Source: Salmonella enterica subsp. houtenae serovar Houten (GTDB taxonomy: Bacteria > Pseudomonadota > Gammaproteobacteria > Enterobacterales > Enterobacteriaceae). From it: a DNA stretch of 64,000 nt. Positions 27,606-35,473 of the stretch are shown piece after piece. Made by a program: the position numbers and the translations under genes. The notes under the pieces are model-generated. The model made no database searches. It had not been told where the DNA came from and was given only the letters and a program-made list of their open reading frames with translations. The first letter of the stretch is position 1; each line of letters begins with the position of its first letter. Location of the stretch: the NCBI GenBank assembly GCA_900478215.1, contig LS483478.1, forward strand, positions 3,100,001 through 3,164,000, written 5' to 3'.

Positions 27606-27677
27606 TGGTGGGTCGTGCAGGATGACTCGGCTTTGCCTCGCCCTACGGGCCGTTGCTGGAGCAACGTTATCCTTCAC
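27606..27677 (-). repeat. tRNA-Lys 3'-end-derived repeat, copy 2
   Basis: Second 72-base copy, with a few substitutions mostly placed in the hairpin loop (GCTGGAGC in place of GCTAAAGC), and the tRNA 3' end conserved. Confidence 0.9.
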
Positions 27678-27704
27678 ACTTAACATCTGAGTTTGATGTT
27701 AAAT

Positions 27705-27780
27705 TGGTGGGTCGTGCAGGATTCGAACCTGCGACCAATTGATTAAAAGTCAACTGCTCTACCAACTGAGCTAACGACCC
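27705..27780 (-). tRNA. tRNA-Lys (anticodon UUU)
   Basis: Identical 76-base tRNA-Lys copy, 3 bases downstream of the tRNA-Val gene in the transcript. Confidence 0.97.
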
Positions 27781-27783
27781 AAG

Positions 27784-27859
27784 TGGTGGGTGATGACGGG
27801 ATCGAACCGCCGACCCCCTCCTTGTAAGGGAGGTGCTCTCCCAGCTGAGCTAATCACCC
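27784..27859 (-). tRNA. tRNA-Val (anticodon UAC)
   Basis: A 76-base gene GGGTGATTAGCTCAGCTGGG... with anticodon TAC (CCCTTACAAGG), T-loop GGTTCGATCCC and CCA encoded. The only valine tRNA in the cluster. Confidence 0.97.
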
Positions 27860-27896
27860 GATACTACGCTGGATACTACTGACTAACCGAAGTTAG

Positions 27897-27968
27897 TGGT
27901 GGGTCGTGCAGGATGACTCAGCTTCGCCTCGCCCTACGGGCCGTTGCTAACGCAACGTTATCCTTCAC
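27897..27968 (-). repeat. tRNA-Lys 3'-end-derived repeat, copy 3
   Basis: Third 72-base copy, between the promoter-proximal tRNA-Lys and tRNA-Val. Same layout as the other two, ending with the 18-base tRNA-Lys 3' end. Confidence 0.9.
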
Positions 27969-27995
27969 GTTTTATTTTCGTTTCCACCTAACGAT

Positions 27996-28071
27996 TGGTG
28001 GGTCGTGCAGGATTCGAACCTGCGACCAATTGATTAAAAGTCAACTGCTCTACCAACTGAGCTAACGACCC
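27996..28071 (-). tRNA. tRNA-Lys (anticodon UUU)
   Basis: First tRNA of the operon; identical 76-base tRNA-Lys gene with CCA encoded, about 165 bp downstream of cpoB. Confidence 0.97.
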
Positions 28072-28235
28072 GCTTTTACGTTGCTTTCGAGTTGTTTAAT
28101 ATCCCGTGGCAACGGCGGCATATATTACTGATTTCAAATTTGAGCGCAACAAAAATTTCGACGCAGGGAGCTCAACTGCTTAGGAATCGCACGACGCGAC
28201 CAGAAAAAAGGCGTTTTCTGGTCGCATGGTACGCA

Positions 28236-29024
28236 TTACATCGCGTTAAGACGCTTCTGCGCCTGTTTTGAGCCATCAGTGCCAGGATATTTGTTAATGA
28301 CCTGCTGATAAACCGCTTTCGCTTTTGCCGTATCACCTTTGTCCTGCATGATAACGCCAACTTTGTACATCGCGTCCGCAGCCTTCGGCGACTTAGGATA
28401 ATTTTTTACTACCGAGGCGAAATAATAGGCGGCATCATCTTTTTTACCCTTGTTGTAATTCAACTGGCCCAGCCAATAATTGGCGTTCGGCTGATAAGTA
28501 GAATCAGGGTATTTCTTGATGAAGTTCTGAAACGCCACAATCGCATCATCCTGGCGAGACTTATCCTGCACCAGCGCGATTGCCGCATTGTAATCGGTAT
28601 TCGCATCGCCACTTTGTACCGGCGCCCCTGAGGTTGCCGTACCGGCATCCGGGGCGGGGGTTGCAGCGGTTGCCGCCCCGCTCTGGTCGCCAGCCGCAGG
28701 CTGCGCTGCGCCGCCATTATTTAAGTTCCCTAGCTGCAGCATAATTTGCTTCTGGCGTTCCATCACCTGATTCAGTTGATACTGATTTTCCTGGATTTGG
28801 CCGCGCAAAGAATCGATATCGGACTGATTATCGGAGAGCTGCTGCTGAAGTTGGGTTAAAAGCTGGCTGTGAGCGTTAGAGATACGCTCAAGTTGAGTGA
28901 CGCGGTCTTCGACCGAGCCTGAGCCGACACTACTGATTGGCGCCTGAGCAAAAGCGGCCCAGGGGGCCGCTATGCCAACCAGTAACGACAGACTCAACAG
29001 GTGATGTCTGAAGTTACTGCTCAT
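28236..29024 (-). CDS. cpoB: CpoB (YbgF), Tol-Pal-associated periplasmic protein
   Basis: CpoB coordinates outer membrane constriction with septal peptidoglycan synthesis (PBP1B-LpoB) in E. coli. The 262 residues comprise a signal peptide ending AAFA, an N-terminal coiled coil (about 35-95, VEDRVTQLERISNAHSQL), a Gly/Ala/Thr/Pro-rich linker (about 105-140), and a C-terminal domain of three tetratricopeptide repeats starting at DYNAAIALV. Last gene of the tol-pal cluster, 9 bases after pal. Confidence 0.95.
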   Translation of the reverse strand: MSSNFRHHLLSLSLLVGIAAPWAAFAQAPISSVGSGSVEDRVTQLERISNAHSQLLTQLQQQLSDNQSDIDSLRGQIQENQYQLNQVMERQKQIMLQLGNLNNGGAAQPAAGDQSGAATAATPAPDAGTATSGAPVQSGDANTDYNAAIALVQDKSRQDDAIVAFQNFIKKYPDSTYQPNANYWLGQLNYNKGKKDDAAYYFASVVKNYPKSPKAADAMYKVGVIMQDKGDTAKAKAVYQQVINKYPGTDGSKQAQKRLNAM

Positions 29025-29033
29025 GCAATTCTC

Positions 29034-29558
29034 TTAGTAAACCAGTACAGCGCGACGGTTTTTAGCGTAAGCCGCTTCGTCGTGGCCCAGTACGGCAGGT
29101 TTTTCTTTACCGTAAGAAACGATGGAGATCTGGTCAGCTGAAACACCTTTACCCTGCAGGTACATTTTAACGGCGTTAGCACGACGTTCGCCCAGGGAGA
29201 TGTTGTACTCAGGCGTACCGCGTTCGTCCGCATGACCTTCTACGGTGACTTTGTAAGACGGGTTGCTACGCAGGAAGTTAGCGTGCGCGTCCAGCATTGC
29301 CGCGAAGTCAGAACGGATATCATACTTGTCCAAATCAAAGTAGACGATATTGTTCTGCTGCAGTTGCTGCATCTGCAGACGCGCTTGCTCTTCAGATGAC
29401 ATGTTGCCGTTGCCGTTAGCGTCCATACCAGTGCCGGCGCCGTTCAGCATGCCGCCTTCGCTACCGTCATTGCTGGCGTTCTTGTTGGAAGAACATGCCG
29501 CGATTGCCATAACAGGCAGGGCAATCATCAGGCCCTTCAGCACTTTGTTCAGTTGCAT
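29034..29558 (-). CDS. pal: Peptidoglycan-associated lipoprotein Pal
   Basis: Pal anchors the outer membrane to peptidoglycan and is moved by TolB/TolA at the division site. The start at 29558 (MQLNKVLKG) gives 174 residues with lipobox AIAAC (Cys about 22). The OmpA-like domain holds the peptidoglycan-binding EGHADERGTPEYNISLGERRA (key Asp and Arg). 34 bases after tolB. Confidence 0.97.
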   Translation of the reverse strand: MQLNKVLKGLMIALPVMAIAACSSNKNASNDGSEGGMLNGAGTGMDANGNGNMSSEEQARLQMQQLQQNNIVYFDLDKYDIRSDFAAMLDAHANFLRSNPSYKVTVEGHADERGTPEYNISLGERRANAVKMYLQGKGVSADQISIVSYGKEKPAVLGHDEAAYAKNRRAVLVY

Positions 29559-29592
29559 TTCTTTAATTCCTTTAGTAATCAATTAATTATTA

Positions 29593-30885
29593 TCACAGAT
29601 ACGGCGACCAGGCAGGCGATTTCACCTGACCATCAGTTGCCGGAAGACGCGCTTTGAAACGCCCATCTGTAGAAACCAAATTCAGCACAGATCCCATCCC
29701 CTGAGAAGAGCTGTAGATTACCATCGTGCCGTTAGGTGCCAGACTTGGCGTTTCATCCAGGAACGTTGACGACAGAACCTGTACGCCACCCGTCACCAGA
29801 TCTTGTTTGGCAATGTGTTGTTGCCCGTTATTTGAGCTTACCATTACCATAAATTTACCGTCGCTGCTGACATCCGCATCCTGGTTTTGCGAACCTTCCC
29901 AGGTAATACGCTGCGCCGCACCGCCGTTAATGTTCATTTTATACACTTGCGGACGTCCAGCCTGGTCAGAAGTAAAGGCCAGAGTCTGGCTGTCCGGGAA
30001 CCAGGTCGGCTCCGTATTGTTGCTACGCCCGTCCGTTATCTGACGAATCTGGCCGGAGGCGAGATCCATAACATACAGGTTCAGACTACCGGTTTTCGAT
30101 AACGCGAACGCCAGTTTCGTCCCATCCGGCGAGAAGGCCGGCGCGCCGTTGTGACGCGGGAAGGACGCAACTTGACGCACTGCGCCGTTTGCCAGCGTCT
30201 GGATAACCAGCGCGGAGCGACCGCTTTCAAAAGTCACGTAAGCCAGTTTTGAGCCGTCCGGAGACCACGCCGGAGACATCAATGGTTGCGGAGAACGGTG
30301 CACCACGAACTGATTGTAGCCATCGTAATCCGACACACGCAGTTCATACGGGAACTGGCCGCCGTTAGTCTGTACCACATAGGCGATACGAGTACGGAAC
30401 GCCCCCTTAATACCCGTCAGTTTTTCAAAGACTTCGTCACTGGCGGTATGGCCTGCATAACGCAGCCACTGCTTGTTCACTTTATAAGAGTTTTGCGCCA
30501 GTACAGCCCCCGGCGCGCCGCCAGTGTCAACCAGTTGATAAGCAACATTGTAGGAACCGTCCGGATTCGGCGTCACCTGCCCAACGACGACGGCATCAAT
30601 ACCCAGCGCAGACCATGCGGCAGGCTGAACTTCCTGAGCGGTGGCTGGCTGCTGCGGCAGTCGGGAGCGGTCTAACGGATTAAATTTACCGCTGTTGCGT
30701 AAATCTGCCGCCACGATGCCGCCGATATCTTCAGGCGCAGCGCCCGGCCCGGCCCATTTAAAAGGCACAACGCCAATCGGTCGCGCCGAGTCCACCCCCT
30801 GGGTGATCTCGATACGAACTTCTGCGTGCAGCACCGCCGCCCACAGCATCAGAAAACCAAATGCTACTCGTAATGCCTGCTTCAT
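29593..30885 (-). CDS. tolB: TolB, periplasmic beta-propeller of Tol-Pal
   Basis: TolB binds Pal and the TolA C-terminus. From MKQALRVAFG (30885) it is 430 residues: signal peptide ending LHA, an N-terminal alpha/beta domain (to about 165), then six propeller blades with the repeated SPDG/SPAWSPDGSKLAYVTFE pattern. An ATG directly before (30888) is an equally possible start. Known target of colicin/TolB-box proteins. Confidence 0.96.
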   Translation of the reverse strand: MKQALRVAFGFLMLWAAVLHAEVRIEITQGVDSARPIGVVPFKWAGPGAAPEDIGGIVAADLRNSGKFNPLDRSRLPQQPATAQEVQPAAWSALGIDAVVVGQVTPNPDGSYNVAYQLVDTGGAPGAVLAQNSYKVNKQWLRYAGHTASDEVFEKLTGIKGAFRTRIAYVVQTNGGQFPYELRVSDYDGYNQFVVHRSPQPLMSPAWSPDGSKLAYVTFESGRSALVIQTLANGAVRQVASFPRHNGAPAFSPDGTKLAFALSKTGSLNLYVMDLASGQIRQITDGRSNNTEPTWFPDSQTLAFTSDQAGRPQVYKMNINGGAAQRITWEGSQNQDADVSSDGKFMVMVSSNNGQQHIAKQDLVTGGVQVLSSTFLDETPSLAPNGTMVIYSSSQGMGSVLNLVSTDGRFKARLPATDGQVKSPAWSPYL

Positions 30886-31008
30886 CATATCTCCCATACC
30901 TGGGCCTGCGACCCACGATAATTTAGCAGAATGTTAACAAACTCAAATACACAAAACCACCAGGACCAGTAACAACTCAACCGCTCCAGCTTCCATAGAG
31001 GAAAATAT

Positions 31009-32079
31009 CTACAGTTTAAAGTCTAGTTTGGCATCCTTTATTTTCTCATAAACAGCCTGGCTTGGCGGTTTAGGAATTTTCGCGGTTTTTGCCGCCATTA
31101 ACGCCGCCTGACAAAGCGCCGGATCGCCGCCCTCAGACGTAATGCTTTTTAATGAGCCATCCGGCGCCAGGCTAATATGCAAGACACATTGTTTGCCCTG
31201 GTACAGGCTCGCATCATACAGACGACTCTGAATCGCGACCTGAATCTGTTTCGCGTAGGCGCTGATATCAGCGCCTGTCGCCCCGCCGTTAGCGCCCGAT
31301 GTACCGCTATCTTTAGATGGCTGACCATTCCCTTTCGCGCCGCCGCCGGTTTTCGGCGCATTCTTACCCGAGCTAAGATCGCCAAGCAGATCATCGACGC
31401 CTTCTGCGGCGGCCGCTTTTTCGGCAGCCGCTTTTTTAGCCGCCGCTTTATCCGCTGCGGCTTTGTCCGCAGCAGCTCTCTTCTCTGCTGCCTTTTTATC
31501 CGCCGCGGCTTTCTCTGCGGCGGCCTTTTTGTCAGCCGCAGCTTTTTCGGCAGCGGCTTTCTTCGCGGCTTCGGCCTGAGCCTGCTTAGCCGCCTCGGCT
31601 TCCGCTTTCTTCTTCGCTTTCGCCGCCTCGGCCTCCGCTTTCTTCTTCGCGTCCGCCGCCGCTTTCGCCGCTTCTTCGGCCTGTTTCTGTTGCTGTTGCG
31701 CCAGTTTTGCCGCTTCTTCGGCCTGCTTTTGCTGCTCCTGAGCCGCTAAACGTTCTTTCTCAAGTTGTTTCAACCGTTCCTGTTCGGCAGCCTGCTTCTG
31801 CTGAAGCTCTTCTTCCTGCTGCTGTTGCAGCTTTTTACGCTCTTCTTCCGCGCGTCTGGCGCTGGCCTGTTGATCCTGCTGACGGTTGTGCTGCTGCACA
31901 ACGGCGCCAGGATCGACCATCACCGCGTCGATAGCAGAACCGCCGCCGCCGCCGGCAGAAGTCTCTATATGCTCATCAAACGAACTCCAGATCAGCACTG
32001 CAAATAAGATGATATGCAGCACGGCTGAAATAATTATCGCCCGTTTGAGCTTGTCGTTTTGTTCGGTTGCCTTTGACAC
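31009..32079 (-). CDS. tolA: TolA, inner-membrane energy transducer
   Basis: TolA spans the periplasm to link the TolQR motor to TolB/Pal. The 356 residues show one transmembrane helix (AIIISAVLHIILFAVLIW, about 14-31), a long Ala/Lys/Glu-rich helical domain II with KKAEAEAAK and ADKKAAAEKAA repeats (about 65-230), a Gly-rich linker and the C-terminal domain III (about 260-356, with the CVLHISLAPDGSL motif). E. coli TolA is about 421 residues, so domain II is clearly shorter here. Confidence 0.95.
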   Translation of the reverse strand: MSKATEQNDKLKRAIIISAVLHIILFAVLIWSSFDEHIETSAGGGGGSAIDAVMVDPGAVVQQHNRQQDQQASARRAEEERKKLQQQQEEELQQKQAAEQERLKQLEKERLAAQEQQKQAEEAAKLAQQQQKQAEEAAKAAADAKKKAEAEAAKAKKKAEAEAAKQAQAEAAKKAAAEKAAADKKAAAEKAAADKKAAEKRAAADKAAADKAAAKKAAAEKAAAAEGVDDLLGDLSSGKNAPKTGGGAKGNGQPSKDSGTSGANGGATGADISAYAKQIQVAIQSRLYDASLYQGKQCVLHISLAPDGSLKSITSEGGDPALCQAALMAAKTAKIPKPPSQAVYEKIKDAKLDFKL

Positions 32080-32143
32080 TCTCGGTTCCCAAAAAACTGT
32101 TCGCCTGTTACTCGCCGTCTTTCAAGCCAACGGGACGCAGACT

Positions 32144-32572
32144 TCAGATTGGCTGCGTCATTAAGCCAACCGATTTTACGCCCGCGCTGTGTAACAAGTT
32201 CAGCGCTTTAATTATTTCATCGTACGGCACCTCTTTCGCGCCGCCGATTAAAAAGACTGTTTTCGGATTAGCCTGCAGGTGACGCTTTGCTTCTGCGATC
32301 ACCTGTTCAGACGGCAGTTGATCCATTCGCTCTTTATCAACCACTACGCTGTATTGCCCTACTCCGGAAACCTCAATAATGACCGGTGGATCGTCGTTAC
32401 TGCTGACCGCCTGCGACTGATTCGCCTCCGGCAGGTCGACTTCCACGCTCTGGGTGATGATTGGCGCCGTCGCCATAAAGATCAGCAACAGCACCAGCAG
32501 TACGTCGAGCAACGGTACAATATTGATTTCAGACTTGAGGTCGCGACGACCTCGTCCACGCGATCTGGCCAT
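32144..32572 (-). CDS. tolR: TolR, proton-channel subunit
   Basis: A 142-residue ExbD/TolR protein: cytoplasmic Arg-rich start, one transmembrane helix VPLLDVLLVLLLIFMAT with the proton-carrying Asp (VLLD region, about residue 23), then the periplasmic domain. Follows tolQ by 3 bases. Confidence 0.97.
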   Translation of the reverse strand: MARSRGRGRRDLKSEINIVPLLDVLLVLLLIFMATAPIITQSVEVDLPEANQSQAVSSNDDPPVIIEVSGVGQYSVVVDKERMDQLPSEQVIAEAKRHLQANPKTVFLIGGAKEVPYDEIIKALNLLHSAGVKSVGLMTQPI

Positions 32573-32575
32573 GGC

Positions 32576-33268
32576 TTACCCCTTATTGCTTTCGCTTACG
32601 GTAAACGCCTGACGGTGCAGAATCGCGGTAAACTCTTCCATAAAGTTGTCGTAATTCAGTTCCAGCTTGTTGACGCGCTGATTCAGGCGGTTATAGGCCA
32701 TCACCGCAGGAATGGCGGCAAACAGACCAATCGCCGTGGCAATCAATGCTTCTGCGATACCCGGCGCAACCATTTGCAGAGTCGCCTGTTTCACCGCGCC
32801 CAGAGCAATAAACGCATGCATAATCCCCCATACGGTGCCAAACAGACCGATATAAGGACTAATAGAACCTACCGTGCCGAGAAACGGGATATGCGTTTCC
32901 AGCGTTTCCAGCTCTCGGTTCATGGAGATGCGCATCGCACGCGACGCCCCTTCTACCACAGCCTCAGGCGCATGGCTGTTGGCGCGATGGAGCCGGACAA
33001 ACTCTTTGAACCCGCTATAAAAGATTTGTTCCGAGCCCGACAAACTATCACGTCTCCCCTGGCTTTCCTGGTACAGGCGCGATAGTTCGATTCCGGACCA
33101 AAATTTATCTTCAAACGCTTCCGCCTCACGCGCAGCGGCGTTCAGAATACGCGTTCGCTGGATAATGATGGCCCAGGATGCTATTGAAAAACCAATCAAA
33201 ATCAACATGATAAGTTTAACCAGAAGGCTTGCCTTCAGGAACAAATCAAGGATATTCATGTCAGTCAC
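32576..33268 (-). CDS. tolQ: TolQ, proton-channel subunit
   Basis: A 230-residue ExbB/MotA-type membrane protein with three transmembrane helices (about 15-37, 135-157, 170-192), including the conserved GTVWGIMHAF and EALIATAIGLFAAIPAV segments that form the TolQR proton path. Its start overlaps the ybgC end by 4 bases. Confidence 0.97.
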   Translation of the reverse strand: MTDMNILDLFLKASLLVKLIMLILIGFSIASWAIIIQRTRILNAAAREAEAFEDKFWSGIELSRLYQESQGRRDSLSGSEQIFYSGFKEFVRLHRANSHAPEAVVEGASRAMRISMNRELETLETHIPFLGTVGSISPYIGLFGTVWGIMHAFIALGAVKQATLQMVAPGIAEALIATAIGLFAAIPAVMAYNRLNQRVNKLELNYDNFMEEFTAILHRQAFTVSESNKG

Positions 33269-33669
33269 TGCTTAAACTCCGCGACAATAGACTTAGGAAG
33301 CGCACGAGGCTTCATTTTGAGTGGATCAACGCAAACAATCAGAACCTCTGCTTCATTTAGCAGCGTGTTCTCTGCGTTGACAATGCGTTGCGTGAAAACC
33401 AAAGCGGTGCCACGCATTGACGTAATTTCTGTTTGTACTTCAAGCATATCGTCGAGCCGCGCAGGCGCATAGTATTCCAGCGTCATCTTGCGCACCACAA
33501 AGGCAACCCGCTCCGCCAGCAGCGCCTGTTGGCTGAAGTGGTGGTGACGCAGCATCTCCGTGCGCGCTCTTTCATAAAAAGCGACATAGCTGGCGTGATA
33601 AACCACACCGCCGGCGTCCGTGTCTTCGTAATAAACCCGAATCGGCCATCGAAACATAGACTTATTCAT
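33265..33669 (-). CDS. ybgC: Acyl-CoA thioesterase YbgC
   Basis: A 134-residue single-hotdog thioesterase with the family signature YYEDTDAGGVVYHASYVAFYERAR (catalytic Asp and His-containing motif, key DTDAGG). In E. coli it hydrolyses acyl-CoAs and interacts with acyl carrier protein and phospholipid synthesis enzymes. First gene of ybgC-tolQRAB-pal-cpoB. Confidence 0.95.
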   Translation of the reverse strand: MNKSMFRWPIRVYYEDTDAGGVVYHASYVAFYERARTEMLRHHHFSQQALLAERVAFVVRKMTLEYYAPARLDDMLEVQTEITSMRGTALVFTQRIVNAENTLLNEAEVLIVCVDPLKMKPRALPKSIVAEFKQ

Positions 33670-33846
33670 CCCTGCAGCCTCTTTGTTGGCGTCATCCGCT
33701 CGCCGCCGTAATGCCTCAAGAATGCCGTTATATATCGCGTTGTATTCACTTTACATCCCGGTAATGCAACAAAAGTAGAGCTTTTAAACGTTGCTACTAT
33801 ACGCGTGGGAATGAGGCTTGGGAATGGGGGGAAGTTAAGGGAGAGT

Positions 33847-33884
33847 AAAAATATATGGGCTTATGCAAGCCCCTATATTTTTAA
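33847..33884 (-). terminator. Terminator of the cyd operon
   Basis: AAAATATA(T)GGGCTT ATGC AAGCCC(C)TATATTTTT is a long hairpin with T tracts on both sides, 13 bases after the ybgE stop. It separates the cyd operon from ybgC-tol. Confidence 0.85.
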
Positions 33885-33897
33885 GGAGGTTTCTTAT

Positions 33898-34191
33898 TCA
33901 CAAGAAGAAGAAAATCAGGCCGACGATGAGGACGATATCCGCAAGGAGCGGACAAAAAATCCCTTGCCAGCGTACGGATTCAGGGCGAAAACCCACGCCG
34001 TGGATTATGCCTGCGCAAACCGCCCACATCAGCAATAATCCGTGCCAGATTTCAAGCGTGCTGGTCCTGGCAGCAAAGCGTGACGGGTCCCAGAACATAC
34101 ATCCTGCCAGCACTATCGCCATCACGAAGGAAAGCGCCCTTAACGGGCGCTTGTCCATTACCGCATACAGTTTTGCGATAATACGGGTCAT
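33898..34191 (-). CDS. ybgE: YbgE, cyd operon membrane protein
   Basis: A 97-residue protein with three hydrophobic segments (LSFVMAIVLAGCMFW; LLLMWAVCAGIIHGVGF; DIVLIVGLIFFFL). Always in the cyd operon in enterobacteria; function not established. Its ATG overlaps the cydX stop (TAATG). Confidence 0.92.
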   Translation of the reverse strand: MTRIIAKLYAVMDKRPLRALSFVMAIVLAGCMFWDPSRFAARTSTLEIWHGLLLMWAVCAGIIHGVGFRPESVRWQGIFCPLLADIVLIVGLIFFFL

Positions 34192-34304
34192 TAGCTTTCT
34201 TCTTGACCGGTTTTACCCGCTTCAACGTGCTCAAGCGCCAGGGCGGTAATGATCCCGAATGCACAGGCAAGAAGCGTTCCCAGAATCCATGCGAAATACC
34301 ACAT
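34191..34304 (-). CDS. cydX: CydX, small subunit of cytochrome bd-I
   Basis: A 37-residue protein beginning MWYFAWILGTLLACAFG with one transmembrane helix and a charged tail (EHVEAGKTGQEES). CydX stabilises the haem centres of cytochrome bd. GGAGC lies upstream of the ATG; cydB ends 14 bases before it. Confidence 0.93.
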   Translation of the reverse strand: MWYFAWILGTLLACAFGIITALALEHVEAGKTGQEES

Positions 34305-34318
34305 TTTAAGCTCCTTAC

Positions 34319-35458
34319 TTAGTACAAAGAGTGAGTGTTGCTTTCAATATGTTCTTTGGTGATACGACCGAACATTTTCCAGTAACACCAGCTGGTGTAG
34401 ATCAGAATGATCGGTACGAACACCGCCGCAACCCAGGTCATCAGATTCAGCGTCATCTGGCTGGATGTCGCATCCCACATGGTCAGGCTGGCATTCATCA
34501 TCGTGCTGGACGGCATCACAAACGGGAACATAGCGATACCCGCCGTCAGAATAATGCAGGCCAGAGTCAGCGAAGAGAACAGGAATGCCCACGCGCCTTT
34601 CTCCATACGGGAAGTCAGGATAGTCAGCAGCGGCAGAACCACGCCCAGCGCCGGAATCAACCACAGGATCGGAGCATGATTAAAGTTCACCAGCCAGGCG
34701 CCTGCTTCACGCGCCACTTCTTTAGTCAACGGGTTAGAGGCGGCATGATGGTCAATGGCGGATGTCACGACATAACCATCAATACCATACATCACCCAAA
34801 CGCCCGCCAGCGCAAAGCACACTAATGTCACCAGCGCCGCAATCTGCGAGGTGGCGCGCGCGCGCAGATGCAGTTCGCCAACGGTACGCATTTGCAGGTA
34901 AGTCGCCCCCTGCGTGATGATCATCCCTACGCTGACAATGCCCGCCAGCAGACCAAACGGGTTCAGCAACTGGAAGAAGTTACCGGTGTAGTACAGACGC
35001 AGATACTCATCTACGTGGAACGGTACGCCCTGCAACAGGTTACCGAAGGCCACCCCGATGACCAGCGGCGGTACGAAGCTACCGATGAACACGCCCCAGT
35101 CCCACATGTTGCGCCAGCGCGGGTCTTCAATCTTGGAGCGGTAATCAAAACCGACCGGACGGAAGAACAGAGACGCCAGCACCAGGATCATCGCTACATA
35201 AAAGCCGGAAAACGCGGCGGCGTAAACCATCGGCCAGGCGGCAAACAATGCGCCGCCTGCCGTGATCAACCACACCTGGTTACCGTCCCAGTGCGGGGCG
35301 ATAGCGTTAATCATAATTCGACGCTCGGTGTCGTTGCGACCGAGGAAACGGGTGAGCATCCCCACCCCCATGTCGAACCCATCGGTGACGGCGAAACCAA
35401 TTAGCAAAATGCCAACCAGCAGCCACCAGATAAAACGTAGTACTTCATAATCGATCAT
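34319..35458 (-). CDS. cydB: Cytochrome bd-I ubiquinol oxidase subunit II (CydB)
   Basis: A 379-residue membrane protein with about eight transmembrane helices; pairs with CydA to reduce O2 to water with high affinity. Typical features are GFAVTDGFDMGVGML near the start and NAIAPHWDGNQVWLI. 15 bases after cydA. Confidence 0.97.
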   Translation of the reverse strand: MIDYEVLRFIWWLLVGILLIGFAVTDGFDMGVGMLTRFLGRNDTERRIMINAIAPHWDGNQVWLITAGGALFAAWPMVYAAAFSGFYVAMILVLASLFFRPVGFDYRSKIEDPRWRNMWDWGVFIGSFVPPLVIGVAFGNLLQGVPFHVDEYLRLYYTGNFFQLLNPFGLLAGIVSVGMIITQGATYLQMRTVGELHLRARATSQIAALVTLVCFALAGVWVMYGIDGYVVTSAIDHHAASNPLTKEVAREAGAWLVNFNHAPILWLIPALGVVLPLLTILTSRMEKGAWAFLFSSLTLACIILTAGIAMFPFVMPSSTMMNASLTMWDATSSQMTLNLMTWVAAVFVPIILIYTSWCYWKMFGRITKEHIESNTHSLY

Positions 35459-35473
35459 TTGACGACTCCTGTC

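Noticed and set aside
27275..28071. Repeated units suggesting a CRISPR array
   Set aside because: The repeats are full tRNA genes and tRNA 3'-end-derived spacers of unequal spacing, not short repeats with unique spacers; no cas genes.
32279..33085. A 268-codon plus-strand open frame
   Set aside because: Antisense to tolR and tolQ, both certain; no domain pattern.
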